In this document: piece after piece, positions 15,656 through 24,445 of the stretch
How positions within the stretch are numbered: the first letter of the stretch is position 1
Layout: each line of letters begins with the position of its first letter
NCBI GenBank assembly: GCA_041395445.1
Contig: JAWLAO010000007.1
Coordinates: forward strand, 1 to 64,000
Length of the DNA stretch: 64,000 bases
DNA from: Gammaproteobacteria bacterium
GTDB lineage: Bacteria > Pseudomonadota > Gammaproteobacteria > Xanthomonadales > Marinicellaceae
Reading direction: 5' to 3'
Notes under the pieces: model-generated
Seen by the model: the letters and a program-made list of their open reading frames with translations, nothing else
Told to the model about the DNA's origin: nothing
Database searches by the model: none
Program-made: the position numbers and the translations under genes

Positions 15656-18511
15656 ATGCAAAATACTGAAACACATGGGTCAGATACACCAAAAAATCAA
15701 ATGATTGAAGACAAAAAATCTGTACAAAATGATGTAAAAACATCAGCACCGGGAGAATACAGAGTCATTCGTAGAAATGGGATGATTACCGGTTTTGATA
15801 AGTCCAAGATTTCAGTCGCAATGACAAAAGCATTTTTGGCGGTCGAAGGTGGTCAGGCAGCTGCTTCACGCAGAATCAGGGAAATTGTTGAAAAACTGAC
15901 TGAAGATGTGGTTCGTGGTTTATTCAGAAACCTAGATGACGGCGGAACCATTCATATCGAAGATATTCAGGATCAGGTTGAATTAGCATTGATGCGAGCC
16001 GGTGAACACAAGGTCGCCCGTGATTATGTTTTGTATCGTGCCAAACAAGCCGAGAAAAGAGAAAAAAATAAAGCCAAATCCAAGAAAAAATCAACCGGTC
16101 CTGCAATTCATGTTATAGGTAATGATGGTGAGAAAAAACTTCTTGATGCCGGTCGTTTGGAAGTCATTATTTCAGAATCTGTTGAAGGACTTGCCGGCGT
16201 TGATAAAGAATTGATTCTGAAAGATGCTTATCGCAATATTTTTGATGGTATCGCTGAAAAGGACTTGAGTTCGGCAATCATCATGAGTGCCAGACAACAC
16301 ATCGAGAAAGACCCGAATTATTCACGAGTTGCAGCCAGATTGTTGCTAGACAGCCTTAGAAAAGAGGCATTATCTTTTCTTTATGGGGAAGAAAGAGAAG
16401 CGACTCAATCACAAATGGTTGAACTTTATCCGTCCAGCTTTAAAAAATACATTCACAAAGCGGTTGAATTGGAATTATTGTCGCCTGAATTGACTAATTA
16501 TGATTTAGATAAACTCGGTCAGGCTATCAAACCGGAACGAGATTTGAATTTCACCTATTTGGGTTTTCAAACTCTGTATGACAGATATTTTATTCATAGT
16601 GGCAAAAATCGTATCGAGCTTCCGCAAAGTTTCTTTATGCGCGTGTCCATGGGACTGGCAATCAACGAAGTTGACAGAGAAGAACGCGCCATTGAGTTCT
16701 ACAACTTGCTGAGTTCGTTTGATTTTATGAGCTCAACGCCGACTTTGTTTAACTCGGGAACTTTACGTCCACAGCTATCAAGCTGTTATCTGACAACTGT
16801 TCCTGATGATTTGAAAGGAATATTCAGTGCGATTACCGATGATGCTTTATTGTCTAAATATGCCGGTGGCTTAGGAAATGACTGGTCACGGGTTCGTGGT
16901 TTAGGGGCTCGTATTAAAGGTACAAACGGCGAATCGCAAGGGGTTGTGCCATTCCTTAAAGTGGCGAATGACACAGCAGTTGCTGTTAATCAAGGCGGAA
17001 AACGCAAAGGTGCTATGTGTGCTTATTTGGAAAGCTGGCACATTGACATCGAAGAGTTTCTGGATTTACGTAAAAACACCGGTGATGATCGTCGCAGAAC
17101 TCATGATATGAATACAGCCAACTGGATTCCGGATTTGTTTATGGAAAGAGTGGCGGAAGAAAAAAGCTGGACATTGTTTTCGCCGGAAGAAGTTCCGGAA
17201 CTGCATGATTTATACGGTCAGAAATTCCGTGAAAAGTACGAAGAGTATGAGCAAAAAGCTCAAGCCGGAGGAGTTACAAATTTCCGAGTGATTCAGGCGA
17301 AAGACTTATGGCGTAAAATGTTGGGAATGCTGTTTGAAACTGGTCATCCTTGGTTGACTTTCAAAGACCCTTGTAACATTCGTTCGCCACAGCAACACAT
17401 GGGTGTGGTTCACAGTTCCAATCTCTGTACTGAAATTACATTAAATACTTCAGATGATGAAATAGCAGTTTGTAACTTAGGTTCTGTCAATTTGCCACAT
17501 CACACAACTGAAAACGGAATTGACTATGAAAAGCTGGAAAAAACCGTAACAACAGCCATGCGTATGTTGGACAATGTGATTGATTACAACTTCTACAGCG
17601 TGCCACAGGCGAGACGTTCCAATTTGAGACACAGACCGGTTGGAATTGGTTTGATGGGTTTTCAGGATGCATTGTACAAACAACAACTAGCCTACACATC
17701 AGAACAGGCGATTCAATTTGCTGATGAATCAATGGAAGCAGTTTCATATTATGCTTTATCCGCATCCAGTGATTTGGCAGCAGAAAGAGGAACTTATCCC
17801 AGTTATGAAGGTTCATTGTGGTCGCAAGGAATCTTACCGATTGATTCCATAGATATGCTGGAAAAAGAAAGAGGACATTTTATTCAAATGGATAAATCCT
17901 CGACAATGGACTGGGATCAATTGCGCAAGAAAATTAAAAAACAAGGAATGCGTAATTCCAACACCATGGCGATTGCACCAACCGCGACCATTTCCAATAT
18001 TTCCGGTGTTTCGCAATCAATCGAACCGATTTATCAGAACTTATTTGTTAAATCGAATTTATCCGGTGAATTTACCATTGTGAACCCATATTTGGTTCAG
18101 GACTTCAAGGATTTGGATATCTGGGATGATGTGATGATTAATGATTTGAAATATTTTGACGGTAGCGTGCAGAAAATTGACCGGGTACCGGATCATTTGA
18201 AACAGAAATATGCCACAGCTTTTGAAGTGGATGCGGGTTGGTTGATTGAAGCGGCTTCGCGCAGACAAAAATGGATTGATCAGGCACAATCATTAAACAT
18301 CTATATGAAAGAGCCGTCAGGCAAGAAATTGGATGCCATTTATAAACTGGCATGGGTGAGAGGACTCAAAACCACTTATTATCTGCGTTCGCTGGGTGCA
18401 ACTCAGGCAGAGAAAAGTGTCGATGAGAGAGGGGACAAGCAACAACAACTCGGATCGGTCGCACCGGCAGCGTGCTCGATATTGGATCCGGACTGTGAAG
18501 CCTGTCAATAG
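15656..18511 (+). CDS. nrdA: Class Ia ribonucleoside-diphosphate reductase, alpha subunit
   Basis: A 951-aa aerobic ribonucleotide reductase large subunit, reducing NDPs to dNDPs. Two tandem ATP-cone domains are visible, about residues 33-130 and 150-240. Catalytic residues: C377 in QLSSCYLTT, the thiyl-radical C591 in SNLCTEITL, and C606 in IAVCNLGSVNL; C377 and C606 form the redox pair. The C-terminal tail ends in DPDCEACQ, which supplies the thiols for re-reduction by thioredoxin or glutaredoxin. The length exceeds E. coli NrdA (about 760 aa) because of the extra cone and linkers. The partner nrdB follows after 254 bp. No clear NrdR box was found. Confidence 0.95.
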   Translation: MQNTETHGSDTPKNQMIEDKKSVQNDVKTSAPGEYRVIRRNGMITGFDKSKISVAMTKAFLAVEGGQAAASRRIREIVEKLTEDVVRGLFRNLDDGGTIHIEDIQDQVELALMRAGEHKVARDYVLYRAKQAEKREKNKAKSKKKSTGPAIHVIGNDGEKKLLDAGRLEVIISESVEGLAGVDKELILKDAYRNIFDGIAEKDLSSAIIMSARQHIEKDPNYSRVAARLLLDSLRKEALSFLYGEEREATQSQMVELYPSSFKKYIHKAVELELLSPELTNYDLDKLGQAIKPERDLNFTYLGFQTLYDRYFIHSGKNRIELPQSFFMRVSMGLAINEVDREERAIEFYNLLSSFDFMSSTPTLFNSGTLRPQLSSCYLTTVPDDLKGIFSAITDDALLSKYAGGLGNDWSRVRGLGARIKGTNGESQGVVPFLKVANDTAVAVNQGGKRKGAMCAYLESWHIDIEEFLDLRKNTGDDRRRTHDMNTANWIPDLFMERVAEEKSWTLFSPEEVPELHDLYGQKFREKYEEYEQKAQAGGVTNFRVIQAKDLWRKMLGMLFETGHPWLTFKDPCNIRSPQQHMGVVHSSNLCTEITLNTSDDEIAVCNLGSVNLPHHTTENGIDYEKLEKTVTTAMRMLDNVIDYNFYSVPQARRSNLRHRPVGIGLMGFQDALYKQQLAYTSEQAIQFADESMEAVSYYALSASSDLAAERGTYPSYEGSLWSQGILPIDSIDMLEKERGHFIQMDKSSTMDWDQLRKKIKKQGMRNSNTMAIAPTATISNISGVSQSIEPIYQNLFVKSNLSGEFTIVNPYLVQDFKDLDIWDDVMINDLKYFDGSVQKIDRVPDHLKQKYATAFEVDAGWLIEAASRRQKWIDQAQSLNIYMKEPSGKKLDAIYKLAWVRGLKTTYYLRSLGATQAEKSVDERGDKQQQLGSVAPAACSILDPDCEACQ

Positions 18512-18512
18512 A

Positions 18513-18673
18513 GAGACCTATGTCTCGATTCGTATGACATGAAAAACATGACACTAAAACAGCATCATTGCGTTATAAATCTTGTTAATAATTGATTATT
18601 AACTGCGATTTAAGCCTTAGTCTGCTGCTCTATCGTCAGTTTTGTCAAAGTCATAGAATCGAACATAGCTCTC
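18513..18673. repeat. Inverted-repeat-bounded element between nrdA and nrdB
   Basis: The left arm GAGACCTATGTCTCGATTC plus TGACA (18513-18539) is the imperfect inverse of the right arm at 18643-18673 (TGTCA, then GAATCGAACATAGCTCTC). A single related arm (TGTCAAAGTC, TAGAATCGAGCCAAGGTCTC) occurs at 32663-32692. The 100 bp between the arms is noncoding. It may be a small MITE-like element or a regulatory structure; the nrdB promoter must lie to its right. Confidence 0.4.
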
Positions 18674-18765
18674 AAAATTTAAATTTTAAAAAATAAATAC
18701 TATTACTATTCGGTAGCCTCTGATATGATGCTACGGATGTTTTGGCAACTTCGTGGGAGTGATAA

Positions 18766-19935
18766 ATGTATAATTGGGATGATCCTTTAGGTCTTGGCAA
18801 AAAAGAAACCAAAGAACAGAAACAGGAAGTCAAAGCTGCTGAAAAGTTTGAATCTAAGCAGCAAAAAGAGAAACAACAACCGGTGGTTAATCACACTCCT
18901 GAAAACAAGGAGATTAATGCCCGTGTTGCGGTTGAACCTGTTCATGCCGAAGACAAAAGAGTCATCAATGGTCAAACTGACATCAACCAGTTAGCTCCTT
19001 TCAAATATCCTTGGGCTTGGAAATACTTCCTGAATGCCAACAAAAATCACTGGACACCGCTGGATATCAACATGACTAGCGATGTTCATGACTTTCATCA
19101 CAAACTCAATGATGATGAACGCCATGTTTACACCAATGTTTTATCCTATCTGACAACCTCCGATGTCCTCGCTATGCGTAATATCGGCTTGGCGGTAATG
19201 GAAAAAATGTCAGCTCCTGAGTTGCAAATTTATCAGGCAAGACAGGTTTATGAAGAAGCCTTACATACCTGGACTTACCAACATTGCATCGAAACCATTG
19301 GTTTGGATCAAGGTGAAATCTATAATCGCTATCGCGTTGTCCCTGAAATCAACAAAAAAATTCAAATCGCCAATCGCAGACTGGATTCTGTTTTGCGTGT
19401 TGATATGGATTTAAGTAAAAAAGAAAACCTCCATGAATTTGTTATGGCCTATATTTTCTTTGCGGCCATTTTTGAAGGATGCTGGTTTTACAATGGCTTT
19501 TCACCTATATTCTCGCTACAAAGACGCGGTTTGATGAAAGGCACAGCCGAACAACTGCAATACATCATGCGTGATGAAGTCATGCATGCCAGTTTCGGAA
19601 TTCGCGTGGTGAAACAAATCTTCGCCGAAAACGACATCACCCTCGATCCGAAAGAAGTCAAAGACATGTGGGAAGAAGCCGAAGCCGCCGAAATGGGTTA
19701 TGCCAAATACATTTTGCGTCGTCCGATTTTAGGCTACTCTGCATCCGATCACAGTGAGCAATTCCGCTATATCGCTAACAGAAGAGCCAGAAGCCTTGGT
19801 CTGGAAGAACCATTCCCGGGAGCTGAATCACCACTCAACTGGTTGGACGAACAAGCTAACTTACGGAAAGAAAAGAACTTTTTTGAAACTAGAGTCACAG
19901 AGTACCAAACCGGCGGAGCATTAAGCTGGGATTGA
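18766..19935 (+). CDS. nrdB: Class Ia ribonucleoside-diphosphate reductase, beta subunit
   Basis: A 389-aa diiron/tyrosyl-radical subunit that generates the radical for NrdA. After a charged Lys/Gln-rich N-terminal extension of about 70 residues, the four-helix-bundle core shows D133, E164 and H167 in EEALHTWTY, with Y171 as the predicted radical tyrosine. E237 lies in FEGCWFYNGF, and E271 and H274 in MRDEVMHASFG. The spacing E-x2-H-x3-Y matches E. coli E115/H118/Y122. It sits behind nrdA, but a possible inverted-repeat element between them may separate the transcripts. An intrinsic terminator follows. Confidence 0.95.
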   Translation: MYNWDDPLGLGKKETKEQKQEVKAAEKFESKQQKEKQQPVVNHTPENKEINARVAVEPVHAEDKRVINGQTDINQLAPFKYPWAWKYFLNANKNHWTPLDINMTSDVHDFHHKLNDDERHVYTNVLSYLTTSDVLAMRNIGLAVMEKMSAPELQIYQARQVYEEALHTWTYQHCIETIGLDQGEIYNRYRVVPEINKKIQIANRRLDSVLRVDMDLSKKENLHEFVMAYIFFAAIFEGCWFYNGFSPIFSLQRRGLMKGTAEQLQYIMRDEVMHASFGIRVVKQIFAENDITLDPKEVKDMWEEAEAAEMGYAKYILRRPILGYSASDHSEQFRYIANRRARSLGLEEPFPGAESPLNWLDEQANLRKEKNFFETRVTEYQTGGALSWD

Positions 19936-19991
19936 TGTTTGTCGTGAATTGCCAACAAGATTGGGATTTTTGCTAATGCGCAAATTTAAAC

Positions 19992-20023
19992 AAAAAAAAG
20001 CCTGCCGAGAAGCAGGCTTTTTT
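19992..20023 (+). terminator. Intrinsic terminator after nrdB
   Basis: AAAAAGCCTGC and GCAGGCTTTTTT form a strong stem around a short CGAGAA loop, with a T run. It follows the nrdB stop by about 57 bp. Confidence 0.9.
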
Positions 20024-20068
20024 GTATGGCTCTAAAATCAATGACTCCGACCCTATTGAATAAAACAG

Positions 20069-20236
20069 ATGCCCAAGACATTGATACCTGGGAATCCTGG
20101 TCGATTAAATTTTATAAAGCCATCACCCGATACAATTAAAAATTTTCAAAACTTAACTGCTTTTGGAATGACTTTTGAAGTAACTGTTGCTGGTGGAGCA
20201 ATATATTCTTATTTTGAAGAATTTTATTTTAAGTGA
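20069..20236 (+). CDS. Possible 55-aa small protein
   Basis: A complete ATG-to-TGA frame. The product includes IPGNPGRLNFIKPSP, then TAFGMTFEVTVAGGAIYSYF, and has protein-like composition. There is no good ribosome-binding site. A second short frame (20041-20139) overlaps it, so the region could be a remnant of a longer gene. It lies within a 0.5-kb segment bounded by inverted copies of TCAATGACTCCGAC (20038-20051 and 20521-20534). No family is recognised. Confidence 0.3.
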   Translation: MPKTLIPGNPGRLNFIKPSPDTIKNFQNLTAFGMTFEVTVAGGAIYSYFEEFYFK

Positions 20237-20250
20237 TAAATGAGGTAAAT

Positions 20251-20511
20251 ATGAAAATCATCATTACAGTTTTTCTATTTCTATTTGTAGCTATCTGTTT
20301 TATTTCAATAAAATATAATAGCAATAAATTTAATTTAACCAAACGAAAAAAGTACCTAAACTTGGTTCTATTTCTCGTTATATTATCGACGGTTGTACCT
20401 TTTTTTATAACTTATAAGATTTTACCTGAGTCATTAAATCATCCACTAAATGGGTTGCTTTCTTTGATTGTAATCATTTTTGGATGGACATTGATTCCAA
20501 AGGGAAGATAA
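20251..20511 (+). CDS. Small three-helix membrane protein, unknown
   Basis: An 86-aa protein if started at the ATG at 20251, which has GAGG five to eight bases upstream; a GTG at 20233 would add six residues. It has three hydrophobic segments: residues 2-20 (IIITVFLFLFVAICFI), about 35-57 (LVLFLVILSTVVPFF) and 68-84 (GLLSLIVIIFGWTLI), separated by a Lys/Asn-rich loop. No conserved motif or family is recognised. It is convergent with the E2 gene. Confidence 0.5.
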   Translation: MKIIITVFLFLFVAICFISIKYNSNKFNLTKRKKYLNLVLFLVILSTVVPFFITYKILPESLNHPLNGLLSLIVIIFGWTLIPKGR

Positions 20512-20536
20512 ATCAATGGAGTCAGAGTCATTGATT
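20511..20536. terminator. Palindrome between convergent genes
   Basis: AATCAATG (20511-20518) and CATTGATT (20529-20536) form a short hairpin exactly between the stop of the small membrane protein gene and the stop of the E2 gene. Its right half is an inverted copy of a sequence at 20038-20051. Confidence 0.4.
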
Positions 20537-20537
20537 A

Positions 20538-21737
20538 TTATTTCCAATTCTCCAAAGTCTCTACAAAAACGCTTAAAAACTGATTGCATTGATGTGCATC
20601 GAGAACGCGATGATCGATGGTGAGTGTGACATAGCACATCGGTTTAATGGTGATAACATCTTCACCGGCTACTTCTTTGACAATCACTCTTTTTTCCATT
20701 TTGCCGATTCCAAGAATTGCGGATTGAGGTTGATTGATAATGATTGGTGTCGCAATTAATGAGCCACTGACGCCGTGATTGGAGATGGTGAATGTACCGT
20801 CTTGCACATCACTTGGTTTGAGTTTATTATTCCGAGCTTTATCAGTCATTTCAGTGAGGTTTCTTGAAATTATCAATAAGTCTTTGTTTTCACAGTTTTT
20901 TATGACTGGAACAATGAGTCCTTTATCTTCAAGGGCTGTTCCAATACCAATGTTGATATGATTAAAAATCTCGATGCTGTCTTTATGCAATTGTGAGTTG
21001 ATTAACGGTTGTTGTTTGATTGCGGCAACAGATGCGGCGATGAAATAACTGGTGAATGTCAGATTTGCACCTTGTTGTTTAAAACTTTCCTTGTTGGCTT
21101 TTCGATGGGCGATAATGGATGACATATCCAGATTAAAAACTGAAGTGACATGAGGTGCAGTGTGAAGCAAACTTTCGACCATGTGGTCAGCAATGCTTTT
21201 GCGCATGTTGCTGATTGGAATATGCTTACTGGGTTTTAAATCGTTTTGATACTGAGGGTTTTTCAAATAAGCCTCAATATCCCGACTGGTGATCCGACCG
21301 TCTTTTCCTGTGCCTCTGACCAAATTCAAATCAATTGGATGTTGGCTGAGCAAACGACGGACAGAGGGGCTGATAAATAGGGATTTTTGAGAATAATCGA
21401 GCTTGTTATTTGATTCAATTGGCTCATCATTGATTGGTTGTTTTTCGGCAATTGACTCAATCGGAGTTTTTGGAGATGAGCTGGTTGCGGTGGTATTGTT
21501 TTGATCAATAATTCCTAAAATAGTTGAACCGGAGACCTCGTCACCGGAGTTGAGTTTGATTTCAACCAGCTTGCCAGTCGCCGGTGCGATGATTTCCATC
21601 ATCACTTTGTCGGTTTCAATTTCCACGATGGGTTCATTCGCGGTCACAACATCACCAACCTGATAAAGCCATTGGCTGACCGTTGCTTTCGTGCCTTCGC
21701 GTTGCTCTTCACTGAGCGTAATGTTTACATTTGACAT
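20538..21737 (-). CDS. Dihydrolipoamide acyltransferase (E2) of a 2-oxoacid dehydrogenase complex
   Basis: A 399-aa E2 core enzyme. The N-terminal lipoyl domain has the attachment site EIETDKVMMEI (lipoyl-Lys K44). The peripheral-subunit-binding domain is SPSVRRLLSQHPIDLNLV plus GTGKDGRITSRDIEAYL (about 125-165). The C-terminal acyltransferase domain ends in the catalytic DHRVLDAHQ (H376, D380), in place of the more common DHRVVDG. The start codon overlaps the stop of the fused E1 gene (TGATG), indicating translational coupling. Fusion of the E1 and the divergent Lrp favour a branched-chain oxoacid or related complex over pyruvate dehydrogenase. No E3 gene lies nearby, so Lpd must be shared. 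Confidence 0.9.
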   Translation of the reverse strand: MSNVNITLSEEQREGTKATVSQWLYQVGDVVTANEPIVEIETDKVMMEIIAPATGKLVEIKLNSGDEVSGSTILGIIDQNNTTATSSSPKTPIESIAEKQPINDEPIESNNKLDYSQKSLFISPSVRRLLSQHPIDLNLVRGTGKDGRITSRDIEAYLKNPQYQNDLKPSKHIPISNMRKSIADHMVESLLHTAPHVTSVFNLDMSSIIAHRKANKESFKQQGANLTFTSYFIAASVAAIKQQPLINSQLHKDSIEIFNHINIGIGTALEDKGLIVPVIKNCENKDLLIISRNLTEMTDKARNNKLKPSDVQDGTFTISNHGVSGSLIATPIIINQPQSAILGIGKMEKRVIVKEVAGEDVITIKPMCYVTLTIDHRVLDAHQCNQFLSVFVETLENWK

Positions 21738-23860
21738 CAGGCTTGATCCAGATTTTTGATGGCTTGATGAATTTTCTCCGCTGTGGGAACAGCAGCGTTC
21801 ATCAATCCGGGTTCGTGCGGATTGGCAATATCGGGCATTGTCAGTCTTTCAATCGGAGCATCCAGATAGTAAAAAGCCTCTTTTGCTAAAATTGCAGCAA
21901 TTTCTGCACCGAAACCGGCTGATAAATTGTCTTCATGAACAATCAAAATACGATTGGTCTTTTTGACCGATTCAATCACCATCTCTTTATCCCAAGGCTT
22001 AATAGTACGCAGGTCAATCAAATCGACACCCAGTTTGGAATCTAAAACCGCTTGATGGCAACGTGAAACCATTCCTCCCCAAGTCACCAGTGTGAGGCGA
22101 TCACCTTCGGTGATTTTCTTGCCTTTGCCAAACGGAATAATGTATTGATCTCCGGGATATTCACGGCGTGCCCAGATATCATCGAGCATTCGACGATGTT
22201 CAAAGAATATGGTCGGGTTGTTATCACGCAACGCATAGCGTAACAAGCCAACAGCATCTTCGGCATTGGATGGCATGGCAACTTGCCAACCGATTGCATG
22301 AACCCATTTGGCCTCGGCAGTTTGAGAATGCCAAGGATCGCCGCAACCGAAATATCCACCCGCCATCCGAACCACCATTGGTGCGGCGAAGCGATTGTTG
22401 GTTCTCCAACGCATGGAGCCAATATCGTTGAGTTGTTCTTCGGCCGGATCGGCATATTTGCGGAACTGAATTTCTGGTACGGGAAGTAATCCGGCAAGTG
22501 ACATGCCAAGTGAGCGACCGATGATGCCTTCCTCAGATAAACTCGTGTCGAATACACGTTGCTTGCCGTATTTTTCCTGTAGCCCCAATGTCACCGCATG
22601 AACACCGCCTTTGGCTCCGACATCTTCGCCAAAAACAGACATTCTTTTGTTGTGTTGTAGTTCAAAATCAAGTGTTTTGCGAATCGCTGTCACCATGTTA
22701 ATTCGACCCGGTTGAGCAATCACTTCCTGAGATGATGGGGGAAATAGGGGTTTGGAAAGATGAATTCCACCTTGTTTTTGCAAAATCATTTCGCCATTTT
22801 CGTCATATTCGCAGAACACATTTTTTGTGATATTATCAGGATTGGCAAAAGGCTTATTATCAGCTTTGATAAAGGCTTTATTGACGGTACTTTTGGCATT
22901 TTTTTGAATCTCATGCCATTTTTCTTCGGTTAATATCGAATTGGCCAGCAGGAATTTCTTCAACTTTGGAAGCGGATCATGTTGTTGTTCAAAGGTGATT
23001 CTTTGTGATGATTTATAGGCTTGAGTATCCTGTGCCGAGTGTCCGTTGAGTCGGGGAACTGTTAATCGCAATAAGACCGGTTTTCTTTCGTAACGAACAA
23101 TAGAATGAGCCTGTGCGACCAATTCGCTGGCTTGTTGCGGATTGGTTCCATCACCACTGATAATGGTTAATCCTTTGAAACTTGCCAAATTGGCAGCAAT
23201 ATTTCCACCCGGAGTTTGAAATTCTGAAGGAACAGAAATTCCATAGCCATTGTCTTCAATATAAAAAAGCTGAGGAAGCTGTTGGGTGGTTGCTATTGTG
23301 AGTGCCGACCAAAAACCATTGGTTGCCACCGAACCATCACCACCTAAAACCAAACCGATGGCATCTTTCCAACGATTATCTTTTAAAACTTCAGTATGAT
23401 ATTTTGCAGCCTGAGCCCAACCCGAAACCGGAGTGTATTGAGCGCCAACTGCACCTGACATAGGAAAAATACAAGCACCGTCTGTTTTTGGATTATTGAA
23501 AACAACGCCAATATCACGACCATCTGAAAAACCACCTAGTTTCATCATTGATGCTTCTAATGCTTGTTGAGGTGGCAGTCCCATCGCCAAAAGCAAAGGT
23601 CGCGATCGGTAATAACCGGAAACCGCATCTCGTTGACCAATAATACACTGTCCGAGAATAATCTGTGCCAAATCATGTCCGCGTGCGGAAAATTGATAAA
23701 GAACCTTTTTGTTCTTAACTAAGGTGTATTCTTCCAGATCGTCCAGTTCTCTGGAGATAAAAAGTTTGAAAGCGATTTCTTCCCAGTTGAATTCAAATTT
23801 GGCTTCAATATTTTCTGCGGTATTCATGATGGTTTGGTAATTATTATAGACCTGATACAT
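21737..23860 (-). CDS. Fused E1 alpha-beta 2-oxoacid dehydrogenase (branched-chain type)
   Basis: A 707-aa thiamine-diphosphate enzyme carrying both E1 chains in one polypeptide. The alpha part (about 25-350) has the ThDP motif GGDGSVATNGFWSAL (G174-D-G-S) and continues to IEDNGYGIS. The beta part starts near PGRINMVTAIRKTLD (about 375) and has FGEDVGAKGGVHAVT, the SEEGIIGRSLG segment and IVHEDNLSAGFGAEIAA. Fused E1 proteins of this length are known in several Gram-negative groups. The initiation codon is uncertain: ATG at 23860 or 23827, neither with a clear ribosome-binding site. It catalyses oxidative decarboxylation of branched-chain or similar 2-oxoacids together with the coupled E2. Confidence 0.9.
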   Translation of the reverse strand: MYQVYNNYQTIMNTAENIEAKFEFNWEEIAFKLFISRELDDLEEYTLVKNKKVLYQFSARGHDLAQIILGQCIIGQRDAVSGYYRSRPLLLAMGLPPQQALEASMMKLGGFSDGRDIGVVFNNPKTDGACIFPMSGAVGAQYTPVSGWAQAAKYHTEVLKDNRWKDAIGLVLGGDGSVATNGFWSALTIATTQQLPQLFYIEDNGYGISVPSEFQTPGGNIAANLASFKGLTIISGDGTNPQQASELVAQAHSIVRYERKPVLLRLTVPRLNGHSAQDTQAYKSSQRITFEQQHDPLPKLKKFLLANSILTEEKWHEIQKNAKSTVNKAFIKADNKPFANPDNITKNVFCEYDENGEMILQKQGGIHLSKPLFPPSSQEVIAQPGRINMVTAIRKTLDFELQHNKRMSVFGEDVGAKGGVHAVTLGLQEKYGKQRVFDTSLSEEGIIGRSLGMSLAGLLPVPEIQFRKYADPAEEQLNDIGSMRWRTNNRFAAPMVVRMAGGYFGCGDPWHSQTAEAKWVHAIGWQVAMPSNAEDAVGLLRYALRDNNPTIFFEHRRMLDDIWARREYPGDQYIIPFGKGKKITEGDRLTLVTWGGMVSRCHQAVLDSKLGVDLIDLRTIKPWDKEMVIESVKKTNRILIVHEDNLSAGFGAEIAAILAKEAFYYLDAPIERLTMPDIANPHEPGLMNAAVPTAEKIHQAIKNLDQA

Positions 23861-23968
23861 TATGCGATAGTTTTGCTGAAATGTGCTTGCTAAATAAACT
23901 CAAAATTTATACTATTAGGCAATAAAAAAGTAATATATGGTATAAATAAGAAATTAAATTTTAAAATT

Positions 23969-24430
23969 ATGGATTTGCACGATATAAAAATTCTACAAGA
24001 GATTCAAAAAAATGGTCGTGTCAGTAACAAAGAACTTGCTGAGAAAGTAAATTTGTCACCGGCTCCATGCTGGCGCAGGATGAGTGCCTTAGAGGAACAA
24101 GGCGTGATAAAAAGCTATACAGCTTTACTCAATCACGAGAAAATTGGTTTGACAATCACCGCTTTTGCTCATGTGAGTCTGGAAAATCATCACACCGATA
24201 CGGTGAGATCATTTGATAAGGCAATTTCTGAATGGGCTGAAATTCAAGAGTGTCATGCGACATCAGGATCCTATGACTATTTGCTGAAAATTGTCACGGT
24301 TGATATGAAAGCCTATAACAATTTTATGTATGAGAAATTACTTCGGCTGAAAGCGATACGTTCAGTCAATACCAGTTTCTCCATGATGCAGAAAAAGGTA
24401 TCGACTGAATTGCCATTATCACATTTGTGA
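23969..24430 (+). CDS. Lrp/AsnC-family transcriptional regulator
   Basis: A 153-aa leucine-responsive-type regulator. The N-terminal HTH covers residues 1-60 (DLHDIKILQEIQKNGRVSNK, ELAEKVNLSPAPCWRRMSAL). The C-terminal RAM ligand-binding domain includes WAEIQECHATSGSYDYLLKI. It is divergent from the E1-E2 operon across a 108-bp A+T-rich spacer. By analogy with BkdR, an Lrp-type activator of branched-chain oxoacid dehydrogenase genes, it probably responds to an amino acid and controls that operon. The regulatory role is inferred from position. Confidence 0.9.
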   Translation: MDLHDIKILQEIQKNGRVSNKELAEKVNLSPAPCWRRMSALEEQGVIKSYTALLNHEKIGLTITAFAHVSLENHHTDTVRSFDKAISEWAEIQECHATSGSYDYLLKIVTVDMKAYNNFMYEKLLRLKAIRSVNTSFSMMQKKVSTELPLSHL

Positions 24431-24445
24431 TCAGATTGGTTTGAT

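Noticed and set aside
22084..22557. 157-aa minus-strand frame within the fused E1 gene
   Set aside because: It is in another frame of a conserved E1 beta domain and has no own ribosome-binding site.
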